A stretch of DNA of 64,000 nt from Chitinivorax sp. PXF-14 (GCF_040812015.1 NZ_JBFNXJ010000007.1:1-64000), one strand, 5' to 3'. Shown: positions 17,919 to 30,110, numbered from the stretch's first letter. Numbers and translations are program-made. Notes: generated from the sequence alone by a model not told the origin.

Positions 17919-18751
17919 ACCTTCTCCTGATAGTGAAAGCCCGCCACCGTGCCGCCACGGAAGAAGATCACGGCGATCTTGTCGATGCCGCCGCTGGCCG
18001 GGTTGCGCGTCAGATCGAGGTAGGCGTAGGCGAGCAGGCCCTGTTCGGACTTCTGGTAATACGGCTGGCCGAGCACGGCCTCGACCGCCTGCACTGGCAT
18101 GCCGCGCAGCATCGCTTCGAGCTGGTCGCGCGCAATCGGCCGCTGCAACTGGCGCGCAGGCTGGGCTGGCGCCGGCAGAACGGCTGGCGGGGCCTCGGGC
18201 CGGGCCTGTGGCGGCGCTGCCTGCGCGACCGGCACCGCAGGCTCGCGCACCGGTTGGCGTTCCGCCACGGCCAGCGCGGTGACGACGACGACGACCACGA
18301 AGCCGATGACGCCGACCACAGTCCAGCGCCGCTGCACGCGGTCGAAATGCGCGACGTTCTGCCAGCCACCCTTGCGCCAGGCCAGCTCACGGCCCTTGAA
18401 GCCAAGCCAGAACGAGACGAGGATGCCGAGGCCCGGTATCAAGGTCAGCAGCCCCGGCCACACCCGGTTGCCGATGGACCATACCGGGCTGAACAGCAGG
18501 CCGCCCCAGCTGAAGCCAGCAACACCGTCGGGCAGGGCCGGCGCAATGTCGGTAAAGACGGGCACCGCCGCCTCGCCGGGCCGCGAGCCGACCCGTTCGA
18601 GCACCGAAGCGAGCTGCGCCCAGTCGGGCAGGCCCTCGCTCCAGGCGTGGTCATCCGCGCTCAGCTCGCCCGATGCCAGATAGGCCTGCACCTCGGCCGG
18701 CGTATACGGCCCATAGGTCTGCCCGCCACGGCTGATCATGATGTTCGACAT
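17915..18751 (-). CDS. GYF_2-domain membrane protein
   Basis: A 278-residue protein that starts with a GYF_2 (DUF4339) domain: GGQTYGPYTPAEVQAYLASG, then WSEGLPDWAQL. Hydrophobic segments follow (about residues 95-120, and VVGVIGFVVVVVVTALAV near 150), then a proline/alanine-rich linker and a C-terminal domain with MPVQAVEAVLGQPYYQKSEQ, resembling SmpA/BamE-like folds. It is translationally coupled to the PrsW gene and so may be its substrate, adaptor or sensor. The start is 56 bases from the palindrome at 18807-18834. Confidence 0.75.
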   Translation of the reverse strand: MSNIMISRGGQTYGPYTPAEVQAYLASGELSADDHAWSEGLPDWAQLASVLERVGSRPGEAAVPVFTDIAPALPDGVAGFSWGGLLFSPVWSIGNRVWPGLLTLIPGLGILVSFWLGFKGRELAWRKGGWQNVAHFDRVQRRWTVVGVIGFVVVVVVTALAVAERQPVREPAVPVAQAAPPQARPEAPPAVLPAPAQPARQLQRPIARDQLEAMLRGMPVQAVEAVLGQPYYQKSEQGLLAYAYLDLTRNPASGGIDKIAVIFFRGGTVAGFHYQEKV

Positions 18752-18806
18752 GGTGATGTCCGACGCAATATTCCCGCCGGGACGATACGTGGCGCGGCCT
18801 CACACC

Positions 18807-18834
18807 GGCAATCTAGGGCGCGCCCTAGATTGCC
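18807..18834. promoter_or_regulatory. Perfect 28-bp palindromic operator
   Basis: The half site GGCAATCTAGGGCG is followed directly by its exact reverse complement. The core TAGGGCGCGCCCTA (18814-18827) matches the boxes at 26589, 26605, 31060, 31076, 31092, 32120 and 34392. The 3' end of htpX is on the other side, so the only start codon it can serve is 18751 (minus). A terminator role is unlikely because no T-run follows on either strand. Confidence 0.75.
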
Positions 18835-18984
18835 AGGGCGTCTGCCATCTCCATAGAATGTACGCGGGAACGCTGTCTCAATTCGGCCGGGTGCGCGGCA
18901 GGCTTGCATCCAGCCGTAATCGACGCCCCGGCATGCGGATCACCATGGCCGGTATCGGGAAGCACCGATACAGATAACGTCACC

Positions 18985-19010
18985 AAAAAAAGACCGGCCC
19001 AAGGGCCGGT
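18985..19010 (-). terminator. Terminator of htpX
   Basis: Stem ACCGGCCC / GGGCCGGT (18993-19010) with a two-base loop, followed on the minus strand by seven T (18985-18991). It is 27 bases past the htpX stop. Confidence 0.88.
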
Positions 19011-19036
19011 TTGAAATGACAGCACTGCAATCGGTA

Positions 19037-19927
19037 TCAGCTGCGCGCGGCGGACTGCTGCAGGGCCTCGATGCGGCTCTCCAGGCTGGGGTGGCTGCTG
19101 AACAGCGACATCCAGCCCGGGCGGCCCGAGATGCCGGAGGCAGCCATGCCTTGCGGCAGGTCGTTGGGCTCGATGCCGCCCAGGCGGCGCAGCGCGGCGA
19201 TCATCGGCTGCGGCGTACCCATGATCTGCGCGGCGCCAGCATCGGCGCGGTATTCGCGGCGGCGCGAGAAGTACATGACGATCATGCTGGCGAGGATGCC
19301 GAACACGATCTCGCAGACGATGGTGGTGACCATGTAGCCGATGCCGGGGCCGGACGAGGCCTCTTCGTCATCCTTGCGCAGGAAGCTGTCGACGAAATAG
19401 CCGACGATGCGCGCCAGGAAGGTGACGAAGGTGTTCACTACGCCCTGGATCAGCGTCAGCGTGACCATGTCACCGTTGGCGACGTGGGCGATCTCGTGCG
19501 CCAGCACCGCCTCGACTTCGCGCTCGTTCATGCCGTGCAGCAGGCCGGTGGATACCGCGACCAGCGCATTCGACTTGCTCGGGCCGGTGGCGAAGGCATT
19601 GGGCTCGCCCTCGTAGATCGCCACCTCGGGCATCTGGATGCCGGCGCGCTCGGCCTGGCGCTTGACGGTGTCGAGCAGCCAGTGCTCCGCCGGCGTGGAC
19701 GGCTGGGTGATGACCTGGGCACCGGTCGACCACTTGGCCATGGTCTTGGACATCAGCAGCGAGATGAAGGCACCGCCGAAGCCCATCACGGCGGAGAAAC
19801 CGAGCAGCAGGCCCAGGTTGAGCCCGTTGCCGGTCAGGAAGCGGTTGAGGCCGAGCACGCTGGCGGCGACGCTGAGCACCAGCATCACCGCGATATTGGT
19901 GGCCAGCAGCAGGAAAACGCGTTTCAT
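19037..19927 (-). CDS. htpX: Membrane zinc protease HtpX
   Basis: Heat-shock-inducible M48 protease of the inner membrane that degrades damaged membrane proteins. The 296-residue protein has two N-terminal membrane helices (about 4-24 and 36-58), the zinc motif HEIAH (144-148) in [13 protein letters not shown], two further helices and the third zinc ligand region [12 protein letters not shown]. The length is normal. It is monocistronic, ends at a strong terminator, and is divergent from the nhaR-like gene. Confidence 0.95.
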   Translation of the reverse strand: MKRVFLLLATNIAVMLVLSVAASVLGLNRFLTGNGLNLGLLLGFSAVMGFGGAFISLLMSKTMAKWSTGAQVITQPSTPAEHWLLDTVKRQAERAGIQMPEVAIYEGEPNAFATGPSKSNALVAVSTGLLHGMNEREVEAVLAHEIAHVANGDMVTLTLIQGVVNTFVTFLARIVGYFVDSFLRKDDEEASSGPGIGYMVTTIVCEIVFGILASMIVMYFSRRREYRADAGAAQIMGTPQPMIAALRRLGGIEPNDLPQGMAASGISGRPGWMSLFSSHPSLESRIEALQQSAARS

Positions 19928-20108
19928 GGTGACGAAGACTCCTTGACATGAGGCGGCACGCGCTGCGCGCCGCGAAACGGTCCATCGTGGCCAGTGGGCA
20001 TGGCAAGCCGGCGCCGGCTCGATGGAAGCCGAGCCATGCTACGTCATCCTTGCTAACGAAAAAATCGGATAAAATCGTAATCATCATCCGCTTTTTTCGA
20101 AACATCGC

Positions 20109-21005
20109 ATGCAATTGTCCGCGCTCAACTACAAGCACCTGCGCTACTTCTGGGCCGTGGCCAAGGAAGGCAGCATGACGCGCGCAGCCGAGCGGCTCGG
20201 CATGAGCGTGCAGACCGTCAGCGGCCAGGTGGCGCTGCTCGAACAGGCGCTCGGGCGGTCGCTGTTCACGCAGCAGGGGCGCGGCCTGGCGCTGACCGAT
20301 GCGGGCCGCGCGGCGCTGCGCTATGCGGACCAGATCTTCCTGCTCGGCGAGCAGTTGCAGGATGCGCTGGCCGACGACCGCTTCGGCAACAGCCTGTCGC
20401 TCAATGTCGGCATCGCCGATGCGCTGCCCAAGACCATCGCCTACCGTCTGCTCGAACCCGCGCTGCGCCTGCCGCAGTCGGTGCGTCTGGTGTGCGAGGA
20501 GGGGGAATTCGACAGCCTGCTGGCCGACCTCGCGCTGCACCGGCTCGACGTGGTGCTGGCCGACCGCCCCGTGCCGCACGGCACCCAGCTGCGCGTCTAC
20601 AGCCACGCGCTGGCGCAGTGCCCGGTGATGATCTTCGGCACGCCGGCGCTGGCCGCGCGCTACCGCGACGGCTTTCCGGCCAGTCTGGCGCGCGCGCCGA
20701 TGCTGCTGCCGACGCGCAACAACGTACTGCGCACACGCCTCGAGCTGTGGTTCGACAGCCATGAGATACGCCCCGACGTGCGCGGCGAGTTCGAAGACAG
20801 CGCGCTCCTGCAGACATTCGGCCGCCACGGGCTCGGGCTGTTCCCGCTGCCGACGCTCGATGTGCAGGATACGCTGGCGCAGCTCGGCGTCGAGCTGATC
20901 GGCACGCTCGATGGCGTAGCCGAGCAATGCTATGCGATCTCGGCCGAGCGCAAGATCACGCACGCGGCGGTCGAGGCGATACGCTCGGCCGGCATCGCCC
21001 GCTGA
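20109..21005 (+). CDS. nhaR: LysR-family transcriptional activator NhaR
   Basis: A 298-residue LysR regulator closely patterned on NhaR: LNYKHLRYFWAVAKEGSMTR at the N-terminus, the HTH with AERLGMSVQTVSGQVALLEQ, then FTQQGRGLALTDAG and LNVGIADALPKTIAYRLLEP. In E. coli NhaR activates nhaA and pga genes in response to sodium or alkaline pH. No antiporter gene is adjacent, so the target is elsewhere. The start is in an AT-rich promoter region shared with htpX. Confidence 0.8.
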   Translation: MQLSALNYKHLRYFWAVAKEGSMTRAAERLGMSVQTVSGQVALLEQALGRSLFTQQGRGLALTDAGRAALRYADQIFLLGEQLQDALADDRFGNSLSLNVGIADALPKTIAYRLLEPALRLPQSVRLVCEEGEFDSLLADLALHRLDVVLADRPVPHGTQLRVYSHALAQCPVMIFGTPALAARYRDGFPASLARAPMLLPTRNNVLRTRLELWFDSHEIRPDVRGEFEDSALLQTFGRHGLGLFPLPTLDVQDTLAQLGVELIGTLDGVAEQCYAISAERKITHAAVEAIRSAGIAR

Positions 21006-21132
21006 GGCGGGCGGGACATCACCGCAGGATGGGCGAAGAAGTAAGAACCAACCAGCCCGCGGCTACCCGCCACGAGCCAGCCCGCGCGTGGCGCTGCGGG
21101 CGGCACTGCCAGCACAGCGCCCGGCTGGGCCG

Positions 21133-23046
21133 CTACTGGCCGCCCAGCGCGCGCGCGATGAAATGGCGCGGCACCCTGGGCTTGGGCACGTGCATGTCGA
21201 ACCAGCGCCGCACATCCTGCTCCAGCCCGATGCCGTGCATGTAGTTGTACAGCGCCTTGTTCAGTGCCACGCCGAGCGCATCGTGGTCAACCCCGGTCGG
21301 GTCGATGAAGCCGACGTCGTTCTTGGCAAAGGTGATGGGCGGCAGGGGCTTGAGCGTCACGCCGTAGTCTTCGGGATGCATGCCGACCGGCGAGTGCACG
21401 GTGCAGGCAAAACGGTGGAAGAAGCCGGACTGGATGCAGTTGGTCTCGAACAGCTGGCGCACGTATTCGAGCGCATCGACGGTGTCCTGCACCGTCTGTG
21501 TCGGAAAGCCGTACATCAGGTAGGCATGCACCAGCACGCCGGCATCGGTGAAGCCGCGCGTGACGCGTGCCACCTGCTCCACCGACACGCCCTTCTTCAT
21601 CAGCTGCAGCAGCCTGTCGGATGCGACCTCGAGCCCGCCCGACACGGCGATGCAGCCGCTGTCGGCGAGCAGCTGGCACACCTCGGGGGTGAACGACTTC
21701 TCGAAACGGATATTGCCCCACCACGAGATCGCCACCTTGCGCCGGATCAGCTCCTGCGCCAGCGCCTTGAGCGCCTTGGGCGGCGCGGCCTCGTCGACGA
21801 AGTGGAAGCCGGTCTGGCCCGTCTCCCGCACGATGGCCTCGATGCGATCGACCAGTGTTGCGGCCGATGCGGTCTCGTAGCGCGAGATGTAGTCGAGGCT
21901 GATGTCGCAGAAGCTGCATTTCTTCCAGTAGCAGCCTTGTGCGACCGTCAGCTTGTTCCAGCGCCCATCCGACCACAGCCGGTGCATCGGGTTGAGCATG
22001 TCGAGCAGCGACAGGTAGCGGTCGAGCGGCAGGCCGTCCCAGGTCGGTGTGCCGACCTGGTCGAACGGCACATCGCCCTCGACGAAATTGATGTAGCGCA
22101 CCGCGCCCGCCTCGCGCACGAAGGTGCGCACCAACCGCTCTCGCGAGCGCTTGCCCTGCAGGTGTTCGAGCAGCGCCAGCAGCGGTCGCTCGCCGGCATC
22201 GAGCGTGACGTAGTCGACATAGTCGAACACGCGCGGCTCGGCCAGCTCGCGCAGTTCGGTGTTGACGAAGCCGCCGCCAAGCCCGATGACAATGCCCGGG
22301 TCGTGTGCCTTGATCGCCTGCGCGATACGCAAGGCCCCGTAGACGGCGCCCGGAAACGGCACCGACAGCAGCACCAGCCGTGGCGCATGGCGCTCGATGG
22401 CCGCCAGCGTGAGTGCCTGCAGGGTGCGGTCAACCAGATTCAGCGGCGCGGCCAGCGCGCTGGCGAGCGGCTCGAAGGTCGGCTGCGCGCCGGCCAGCGA
22501 CTCGGCATAGCGCACGAACTCGAAACGTGGATCGGCCGCCTCGCGCAGCACGTCGGCCAGGTCATTCAGATACAGCGTGGCCAGATGCCGCGCGCGGTCC
22601 TGCAGGCCGAGTGCGCCGAAGGCCCAGGCGAGCGGGTCGCCGCCGTCCGGGTCGTCGGGGTCGACATAGGCCTCGAGCGACTCGAAGCGCGGCCCCTCGG
22701 GCAGAAAACGCCGGCTGCAGATGCGGTGCGCAACGGTCGAATCGCGCCCCTGCAGGAAGGCGATGGTCGGCGCGATGGTGCCGATGTAATGCTCGACATG
22801 CTCGAAGAATGCCTCCGCCAGCGGCGTGCGCTGGTGCGCCGGCAGCGTGCCGATGTGGGCGTGCAGCGCCTTGAGCCCGTCAACCGAGAACAGCTCGAGC
22901 ACCAGGGCGAGCGCCAGGTCCTCCTGCACCGCATCGACCCCGCGCGAGCGCAGGAAGCCCGTCAGATACGCGGTGGACGGATAGGGAGTATTGAGCTGCG
23001 TCATCGGCGGGATGACGGAAAGGATGCGGAAAGGCGGGTTCGACAT
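21133..23046 (-). CDS. B12-binding-type radical SAM protein
   Basis: A 637-residue protein. An N-terminal alpha/beta region has the pattern of a cobalamin-binding domain (VVLLSVPFPGAVYGALRIAQ, GIVIGLGGGFVNTELREL). A radical SAM core follows with the cluster motif CYWKKCSFCD (near residue 370), then GFHFVDEAAPPKALKAL and a late CIAVSGGLEVASD. It belongs to the large BchE/methyltransferase-like class of unknown substrate. It is a single gene with no pathway neighbours. Confidence 0.82.
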   Translation of the reverse strand: MSNPPFRILSVIPPMTQLNTPYPSTAYLTGFLRSRGVDAVQEDLALALVLELFSVDGLKALHAHIGTLPAHQRTPLAEAFFEHVEHYIGTIAPTIAFLQGRDSTVAHRICSRRFLPEGPRFESLEAYVDPDDPDGGDPLAWAFGALGLQDRARHLATLYLNDLADVLREAADPRFEFVRYAESLAGAQPTFEPLASALAAPLNLVDRTLQALTLAAIERHAPRLVLLSVPFPGAVYGALRIAQAIKAHDPGIVIGLGGGFVNTELRELAEPRVFDYVDYVTLDAGERPLLALLEHLQGKRSRERLVRTFVREAGAVRYINFVEGDVPFDQVGTPTWDGLPLDRYLSLLDMLNPMHRLWSDGRWNKLTVAQGCYWKKCSFCDISLDYISRYETASAATLVDRIEAIVRETGQTGFHFVDEAAPPKALKALAQELIRRKVAISWWGNIRFEKSFTPEVCQLLADSGCIAVSGGLEVASDRLLQLMKKGVSVEQVARVTRGFTDAGVLVHAYLMYGFPTQTVQDTVDALEYVRQLFETNCIQSGFFHRFACTVHSPVGMHPEDYGVTLKPLPPITFAKNDVGFIDPTGVDHDALGVALNKALYNYMHGIGLEQDVRRWFDMHVPKPRVPRHFIARALGGQ

Positions 23047-23333
23047 GGATTGGGGGCACGCGCCGGGCAGCCGGCTGGAATGACGATCTGCCCCGTATTA
23101 TCGCCGCCCGCCGGGCATAGACCAAGGCAAAACCGGGCGGGCCGGCATCCACGCACCCGGCGACATCGCGCAATAGCCCGCCCCGCTTCGGCTGCAGCAA
23201 CACAGCGCGGCGACAAGAACAGCGCCGGCAGTTCAGTTTTCGTTCATCGGCCGCGGCTTATCGTGGGCACCACAGCAGGACGCCATCCCGGCAGCCCGCG
23301 CTGATGCCAACCATTACCGACCTGGAGTCAACC

Positions 23334-23582
23334 ATGAACAAACTGCTCGCTGCCCTGATCGCTTCCGCTTTTGCCGCTGTTTCCTTCTCCGCCGTGGCCG
23401 CTGACGCACCGGCTGCCGATGCCAAGGCTAACGAAGCCAAGCCCGCTGCCGAACAAGCGGCCAAGCCGGCCAAGAAGGCACACAAGAAGGTAGCCAAGAA
23501 GGCTGAGAAGAAAGAAGAGAAGAAGGAAGAAGCGAAGCCTGCCGAAGCTGCCAAGCCGGCCGCTGACGCCAAGAAGCAGTAA
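23334..23582 (+). CDS. Small secreted Lys/Ala/Glu-rich protein, copy A
   Basis: An 82-residue product with signal peptide MNKLLAALIASAFAAVSFSAVAA, then an Ala/Lys/Glu/Pro low-complexity mature chain (KKAHKKVAKKAEKKEEKKEE). This resembles small histone H1-like, Lys/Ala-rich periplasmic proteins whose function is not established. The identical protein is encoded at 36971-37219 and a divergent paralogue at 37810-38082. The ATG at 23334 starts the signal peptide; the upstream ATG at 23304 has no role. Confidence 0.75.
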   Translation: MNKLLAALIASAFAAVSFSAVAADAPAADAKANEAKPAAEQAAKPAKKAHKKVAKKAEKKEEKKEEAKPAEAAKPAADAKKQ

Positions 23583-23629
23583 AGATTCACGCCAGCGCGC
23601 GGGGGCCCTCCGTCCCGCGCAAGGGCAAA

Positions 23630-23663
23630 CAACAAGCCCGGTGCCTACACACCGGGCTTGTTG
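23630..23663. terminator. Bidirectional-type hairpin terminator, copy A
   Basis: Perfect 14-bp stem CAACAAGCCCGGTG / CACCGGGCTTGTTG with loop CCTACA. It lies between the convergent small-protein gene and the S8 protease gene and can serve both strands (TTGTTGTCGTTT on the plus side). Confidence 0.8.
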
Positions 23664-23703
23664 TCGTTTGGGCGCCTGGCAAGGCGCCCGTTTACATGCC
23701 GGA

Positions 23704-26415
<2,712 letters not shown>

Positions 26416-26588
26416 CGTGACTGCTCCAACAAGTACGGAATGCAACGCCGCGCGACCAGAGCTAAGCCAGCACACGGCGCAAACGGCGGGCGGAACGGGG
26501 GCCGGCCCAGGCGGGCGCCTCCCATGTCCAATTTATGCCATTTACATGGCCCGGGCGATTGCACCAGCAAAACCGCGCCACGGCAATC

Positions 26589-26618
26589 TAGGGCGCACCC
26601 TATATGGGGCACGCCCCA
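26589..26618. promoter_or_regulatory. Tandem palindromic operator (two boxes)
   Basis: Boxes TAGGGCGCACCCTA (26589-26602) and TGGGGCACGCCCCA (26605-26618) start 16 bases apart, and the pair is flanked by CAATC on the left and GATTG on the right. The next start codon is ATG 26679, 61 bases downstream. It belongs to the same motif family as the perfect palindrome at 18807. Confidence 0.75.
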
Positions 26619-26678
26619 GATTGGCTGGCGTGGTGGTGGGCGCTAGCATGAGCCGACCTCCATTTGCCGGAATCGATC

Positions 26679-27656
26679 ATGCAGGCCGTTTCTTCCTCAC
26701 GCAGCCAGAACGACAGCAGTGCCGCCCAGGCCGTCTCCACCACGGCGGCTGGCGCCACGGCGGGACGCTATGCCGCCCACCCGCTGCAAACCCGCTCGGT
26801 GGACGTCTACGAGCGTTTCAAGCTGAACCAGAACGGCCAGCCCAACCCGAAGCTCGACCCGGCCGTCCGCAACGGCGTGATCGAGCATTACCAGCTCAAG
26901 CCAGCCGGCCTCAACAACGTCCCGCAGGGCGCGCTCAACGATTCTGCGTTACGTGCGCGCCAGTACATCCCGGCCGTCGAGCAGCTGACGCAAAAGCACA
27001 CGCCGACCGGCCCTGCGGCCACCCGTCCGGCGGCCTGGGAGCAGGCAGCCCGGGCCGCCAACGGCGAGCGCAATGCGGTCATGAACGCGGTGCGCGCCAG
27101 ACTGAGCCCCGAGGGCCTGGCCTTCTCGCGGCAACTGAAGGAAGAAGGCAAGACCTACGAAGACCTGGCAAGCCGCAGCCGGGGCAAGCTCAACAGCGAG
27201 ATCCAGCAAGGCAAGTACCAGGGCGCGGCCACGCCCGAGGCGCTGGAAATCGAGGTCAACCGCCGTATCGTCAACAGTGCCGGCCGCTCCAACCCGCATG
27301 TGAACGAGATGGTGCAGGCCATGCACGGCGAAGGCCGGGCATTGACCGCCGTGCGCGGTATCGGGCGGGCCGCATTGGTGGTCGGCGCGGTGACCGACGG
27401 CGTCAGCCTCGCCCGCGCCGCCAGGCAGAGCGCGGACAGCCACGACTGGCACCCGCTGGGCCGCGAGGCCTCGCGCGTGACCGGCGGCTGGGTCGGCGCG
27501 GCACTCGCCGGTGCCGGCACAGGAGCGGTCGCGGGCTCCGTCGTACCGGGCCTCGGCACGGTCGGCGGTTTCGTGGTCGGTGCGGAGGCGGGTGCGATCG
27601 GCTACCATCTGGGCAGCCACGCCGCCCAGGCCGGCTTCGACGCCGCCACCCAGTAA
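26679..27656 (+). CDS. Putative T3SS substrate with C-terminal glycine-zipper region
   Basis: No family recognised; 325 residues. The N-terminal 30 residues are Ser/Ala/Thr/Gln-rich with no hydrophobic signal (MQAVSSSRSQNDSSAAQAVS), typical of type III secretion signals. The middle is helical and charged. The C-terminus (about 225-325) has long Ala/Gly segments, VRGIGRAALVVGAVTDGVSL and AALAGAGTGAVAGSVVPGLG, which look like membrane-inserting glycine zippers. It is preceded by the tandem palindrome and followed after 8 bases by a second gene. An effector or pore-forming role is inferred. A TTG at 26664 is a weaker alternative start. Confidence 0.65.
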   Translation: MQAVSSSRSQNDSSAAQAVSTTAAGATAGRYAAHPLQTRSVDVYERFKLNQNGQPNPKLDPAVRNGVIEHYQLKPAGLNNVPQGALNDSALRARQYIPAVEQLTQKHTPTGPAATRPAAWEQAARAANGERNAVMNAVRARLSPEGLAFSRQLKEEGKTYEDLASRSRGKLNSEIQQGKYQGAATPEALEIEVNRRIVNSAGRSNPHVNEMVQAMHGEGRALTAVRGIGRAALVVGAVTDGVSLARAARQSADSHDWHPLGREASRVTGGWVGAALAGAGTGAVAGSVVPGLGTVGGFVVGAEAGAIGYHLGSHAAQAGFDAATQ

Positions 27657-27664
27657 ATCCGCCC

Positions 27665-28858
27665 ATGCCCAAGCCGGAACTGCTCGATTACGACCAAACC
27701 GCCATCTGGCAGACTCTCGCGCGCCCCGCGCTGCTCGGGCCGGACTGCGTCGCCAGGCAGCTCACGCCAGCGGGGCTGGCCGAGGTACGCGACGGCCAGG
27801 GCCGCGCATTGATGTTCAACAGCCTGGGGAGCGGGCCGGACGGCCTGCCCTGGGCCAGCTCCAGCAGCCGCCTGTGGTTTCTGCTGGGCGGCCAGTACCA
27901 AGGCGTATGGCAACCCGACGCGGGCTGGCAGCGCGAATACTGCTACGGCCTGCCCAACTGGCTGCCCCGCCTGTTTGGCATCGCCGATGGCCCTGAGCTG
28001 GCCTGGCTTGCCGCACACACTCCCGCCGGCGAAACGCTGCTGGCGCGCGCCCGGCAGAGCGGCATCGAGCAGCTCGGCATCCGCCTGCCAATGCTGGCGA
28101 CCGGCGCCTGGCGCGAAGGTGCCTGGCTCAACCTGGTGGGATACACGCCCCGCCTGATGGACGACGACGGCAATCTGCAACGTTTCGGCGCCCCGGCCTG
28201 GCAGCGCATCCACATCGAAAGCGGCACGCTCGAAGCGCCAGGCCTCGCCCCGCCGCTACCCCAGCCATCCACCAGCCAGCACGACTGGATTGCAGAAAGC
28301 TGGCTGGCCACCGCCGCGCTCGGCCGCAGCCGCCTGCTGGTCGCCGGCCTGCTCGGCGGCGGCAGCCTGTGGGAGCTGGAGGATTTCGACGCGCAGCCGG
28401 GCGTATCGGATTACCTCGGCACGGCCTGCTACCTGTGGCATGACGGCGAGCTGGCGCTGTCCGACCTGATCGAGCATCACAGCCATCTCGCCAGCCTGAC
28501 GATAGACGAGCTGCCGTGGCTCTACCTCGCCCCCAATCGCGGCTCGCTCGGCCGCAGCGACGAGCTGCTGCTGCAACGCGCCACCCCGGCAGGCCGCTGG
28601 GAACGGCACCGCCTCAGCATCGGCGGCATACGCGCCGACGGCCGCGTGCTCGATTTCCGCGTCAACTTCCATCGCCATGGGCGATTCTTCGCCTGCCTGA
28701 CACAGCACTTCGTTGACACCAACGAACAGCAGACCTGCTGGCTCAGAAGCGAGGACGGCATCCGCTGGCTCGCGCTCGACACCCAGCTCGAAACAGCGCG
28801 CGCGCGTGACCAGCGCCAGTGGCAACATCTGACAGCCCTGGCGCAAGCCAGCAGCTAA
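27665..28858 (+). CDS. Unknown protein co-transcribed with putative effector
   Basis: A 397-residue soluble, Trp- and Leu-rich protein with no signal peptide or recognised domain. It starts MPKPELLDYDQTAIWQTLAR and includes WFLLGGQYQGVWQPDAGWQ and LVGYTPRLMDDDGNLQRFG, giving a repetitive beta-rich impression. The 8-base gap to the upstream gene makes them one operon under the tandem palindrome. It could be a chaperone, an immunity protein or a second effector. Its size is large for a T3SS chaperone. Confidence 0.65.
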   Translation: MPKPELLDYDQTAIWQTLARPALLGPDCVARQLTPAGLAEVRDGQGRALMFNSLGSGPDGLPWASSSSRLWFLLGGQYQGVWQPDAGWQREYCYGLPNWLPRLFGIADGPELAWLAAHTPAGETLLARARQSGIEQLGIRLPMLATGAWREGAWLNLVGYTPRLMDDDGNLQRFGAPAWQRIHIESGTLEAPGLAPPLPQPSTSQHDWIAESWLATAALGRSRLLVAGLLGGGSLWELEDFDAQPGVSDYLGTACYLWHDGELALSDLIEHHSHLASLTIDELPWLYLAPNRGSLGRSDELLLQRATPAGRWERHRLSIGGIRADGRVLDFRVNFHRHGRFFACLTQHFVDTNEQQTCWLRSEDGIRWLALDTQLETARARDQRQWQHLTALAQASS

Positions 28859-29030
28859 TGGCCCGCCTGGTACGCGGCCTGGCCAGGTCCGGCGCCCAGG
28901 CGGTACGAAACCCACCGTAACGGTGCCCAACTCACTGTCAAGCAAGCGCATCGCCGATCGAGTTGGCGGGGCATGCAGCAACCCACCGCCGGGTGGGCGA
29001 GTTGCGGACAGCCCGGTCGGGTGGCGTGGG

Positions 29031-30110
29031 CTATTTCCAGTCGATGAATACGAACTGGCCAAACGGTAGCTCCCAACTGACGCACAGCGGCCTGCCTTGC
29101 GCGTCCAGAACCACGTTGTCATTGCCGTCGCCATAGGCGTCGATACGCGTGGTGACGGCTGCAGGGACAATCCACGCCGTGTAGCAACCGGCACCCCAGC
29201 CAATGACGCTGGGCGCCTTGCGATAGGAGAAGGCAATGTAGCGGCCATCGGGGGACCAGCGCGGGCTCCTGACGTCGAACTTGGTTTCGGTCACATCGGT
29301 CACGGGAGCGGCATTGCTGCCGTCAAGATTGCTGGTCCAGACGTTGCCGTTCATGACCATGGCGAGTCTTCGGCCATCCGGGCTCGGCGCCAACGCGGTC
29401 GGCACGACACCGTTCGGCACCGCACCGAGCCTGTCGAGCTTGTTGAAACCCGCATCGGTGGTGTAAATAGCGCCGTCGACGTCGATGAACACAGGGCGAT
29501 TGTCTGGCAACCACGTCGACAACGCCGGGCGCGAATATTCGGCCAGCAGCTGCCCCGTGGCATTGAAGATACGCACCGTCTTGGCGGCATCCACGTTCTC
29601 GAAACCCGGCTTGCGCCAGTCGAGCATCAGAAATTGGCCGTTTGGGGAGGGCAGCGGCCTACCCTTCGATTCGCCATCGACCTGCTCGGGAAAAAGCAAT
29701 TCCCCACCCGCCGCGTTGTCTCCGTAGCGCTTGCTGAAGTAACGCATGTCGAGCGACACAGGGTCCCGCACGCTGTAGGTAACGGCCAGCACACCATCTG
29801 CCAGTGTCGCAAAATTGAGGGCGGCATCGGCCTCAGCCGCGTTGGCTGGCGACGTCTTGCTGTCATAGACCTTGGCCTGCACTCCCGTTTCGAGGTTGAT
29901 CTTGTATATCGATCGGTTGTCGCCCGAGTAATAGAACGAACCGACGTACTTGCCTGGTGCCGGCGTCGGGTTACTTGGCCCGGGCTTGTTGTCCACTGGC
30001 GTCGGTGCGACGCCTCCCGTCGGAGCAGAATCACCACCTCCGCCGCCACCGCAGGCAGCCAGGCTGTGGGCGATTGCTGCGGCGAGCAGCGCGGTACGGA
30101 TACGTTTCAT
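29031..30110 (-). CDS. Beta-propeller-type (PD40/TolB-like) lipoprotein
   Basis: A 359-residue lipoprotein: signal MKRIRTALLAAAIAHSLAAC with the lipobox cysteine, then a Gly-rich and Pro-rich linker, like the S8 protease nearby. The mature part has repeated propeller-like strands (LPSPNGQFLMLDW, LAPSPDGRRLAMVMNGNVWT, PRWSPDGRYIAFSYR), the SPDG-type PD40 repeat signature. Such proteins bind partners in the envelope, and no enzyme motif is seen. ATG 30110 has a GGAG six bases upstream; the in-frame ATG at 30116 would overlap that site. Confidence 0.75.
   Translation of the reverse strand: MKRIRTALLAAAIAHSLAACGGGGGGDSAPTGGVAPTPVDNKPGPSNPTPAPGKYVGSFYYSGDNRSIYKINLETGVQAKVYDSKTSPANAAEADAALNFATLADGVLAVTYSVRDPVSLDMRYFSKRYGDNAAGGELLFPEQVDGESKGRPLPSPNGQFLMLDWRKPGFENVDAAKTVRIFNATGQLLAEYSRPALSTWLPDNRPVFIDVDGAIYTTDAGFNKLDRLGAVPNGVVPTALAPSPDGRRLAMVMNGNVWTSNLDGSNAAPVTDVTETKFDVRSPRWSPDGRYIAFSYRKAPSVIGWGAGCYTAWIVPAAVTTRIDAYGDGNDNVVLDAQGRPLCVSWELPFGQFVFIDWK

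Larger units (their letters stand above)
23227..23681 (+). repeat. 455-bp direct repeat, copy A
   Basis: Nearly identical to 36864-37318 in the same orientation. I count five differences, all at or after the last codon of the enclosed gene; the upstream region and reading frame are otherwise identical. The unit holds promoter region, a small secreted-protein gene and its terminator. The copies are 13,637 bases apart. Confidence 0.95.

Noticed and set aside
18807-18834. Terminator for the htpX or GYF_2 gene
   Set aside because: Although a perfect palindrome, it has no loop or T-run on either side, a proper htpX terminator lies at 18985-19010, and the same core recurs upstream of other start codons.
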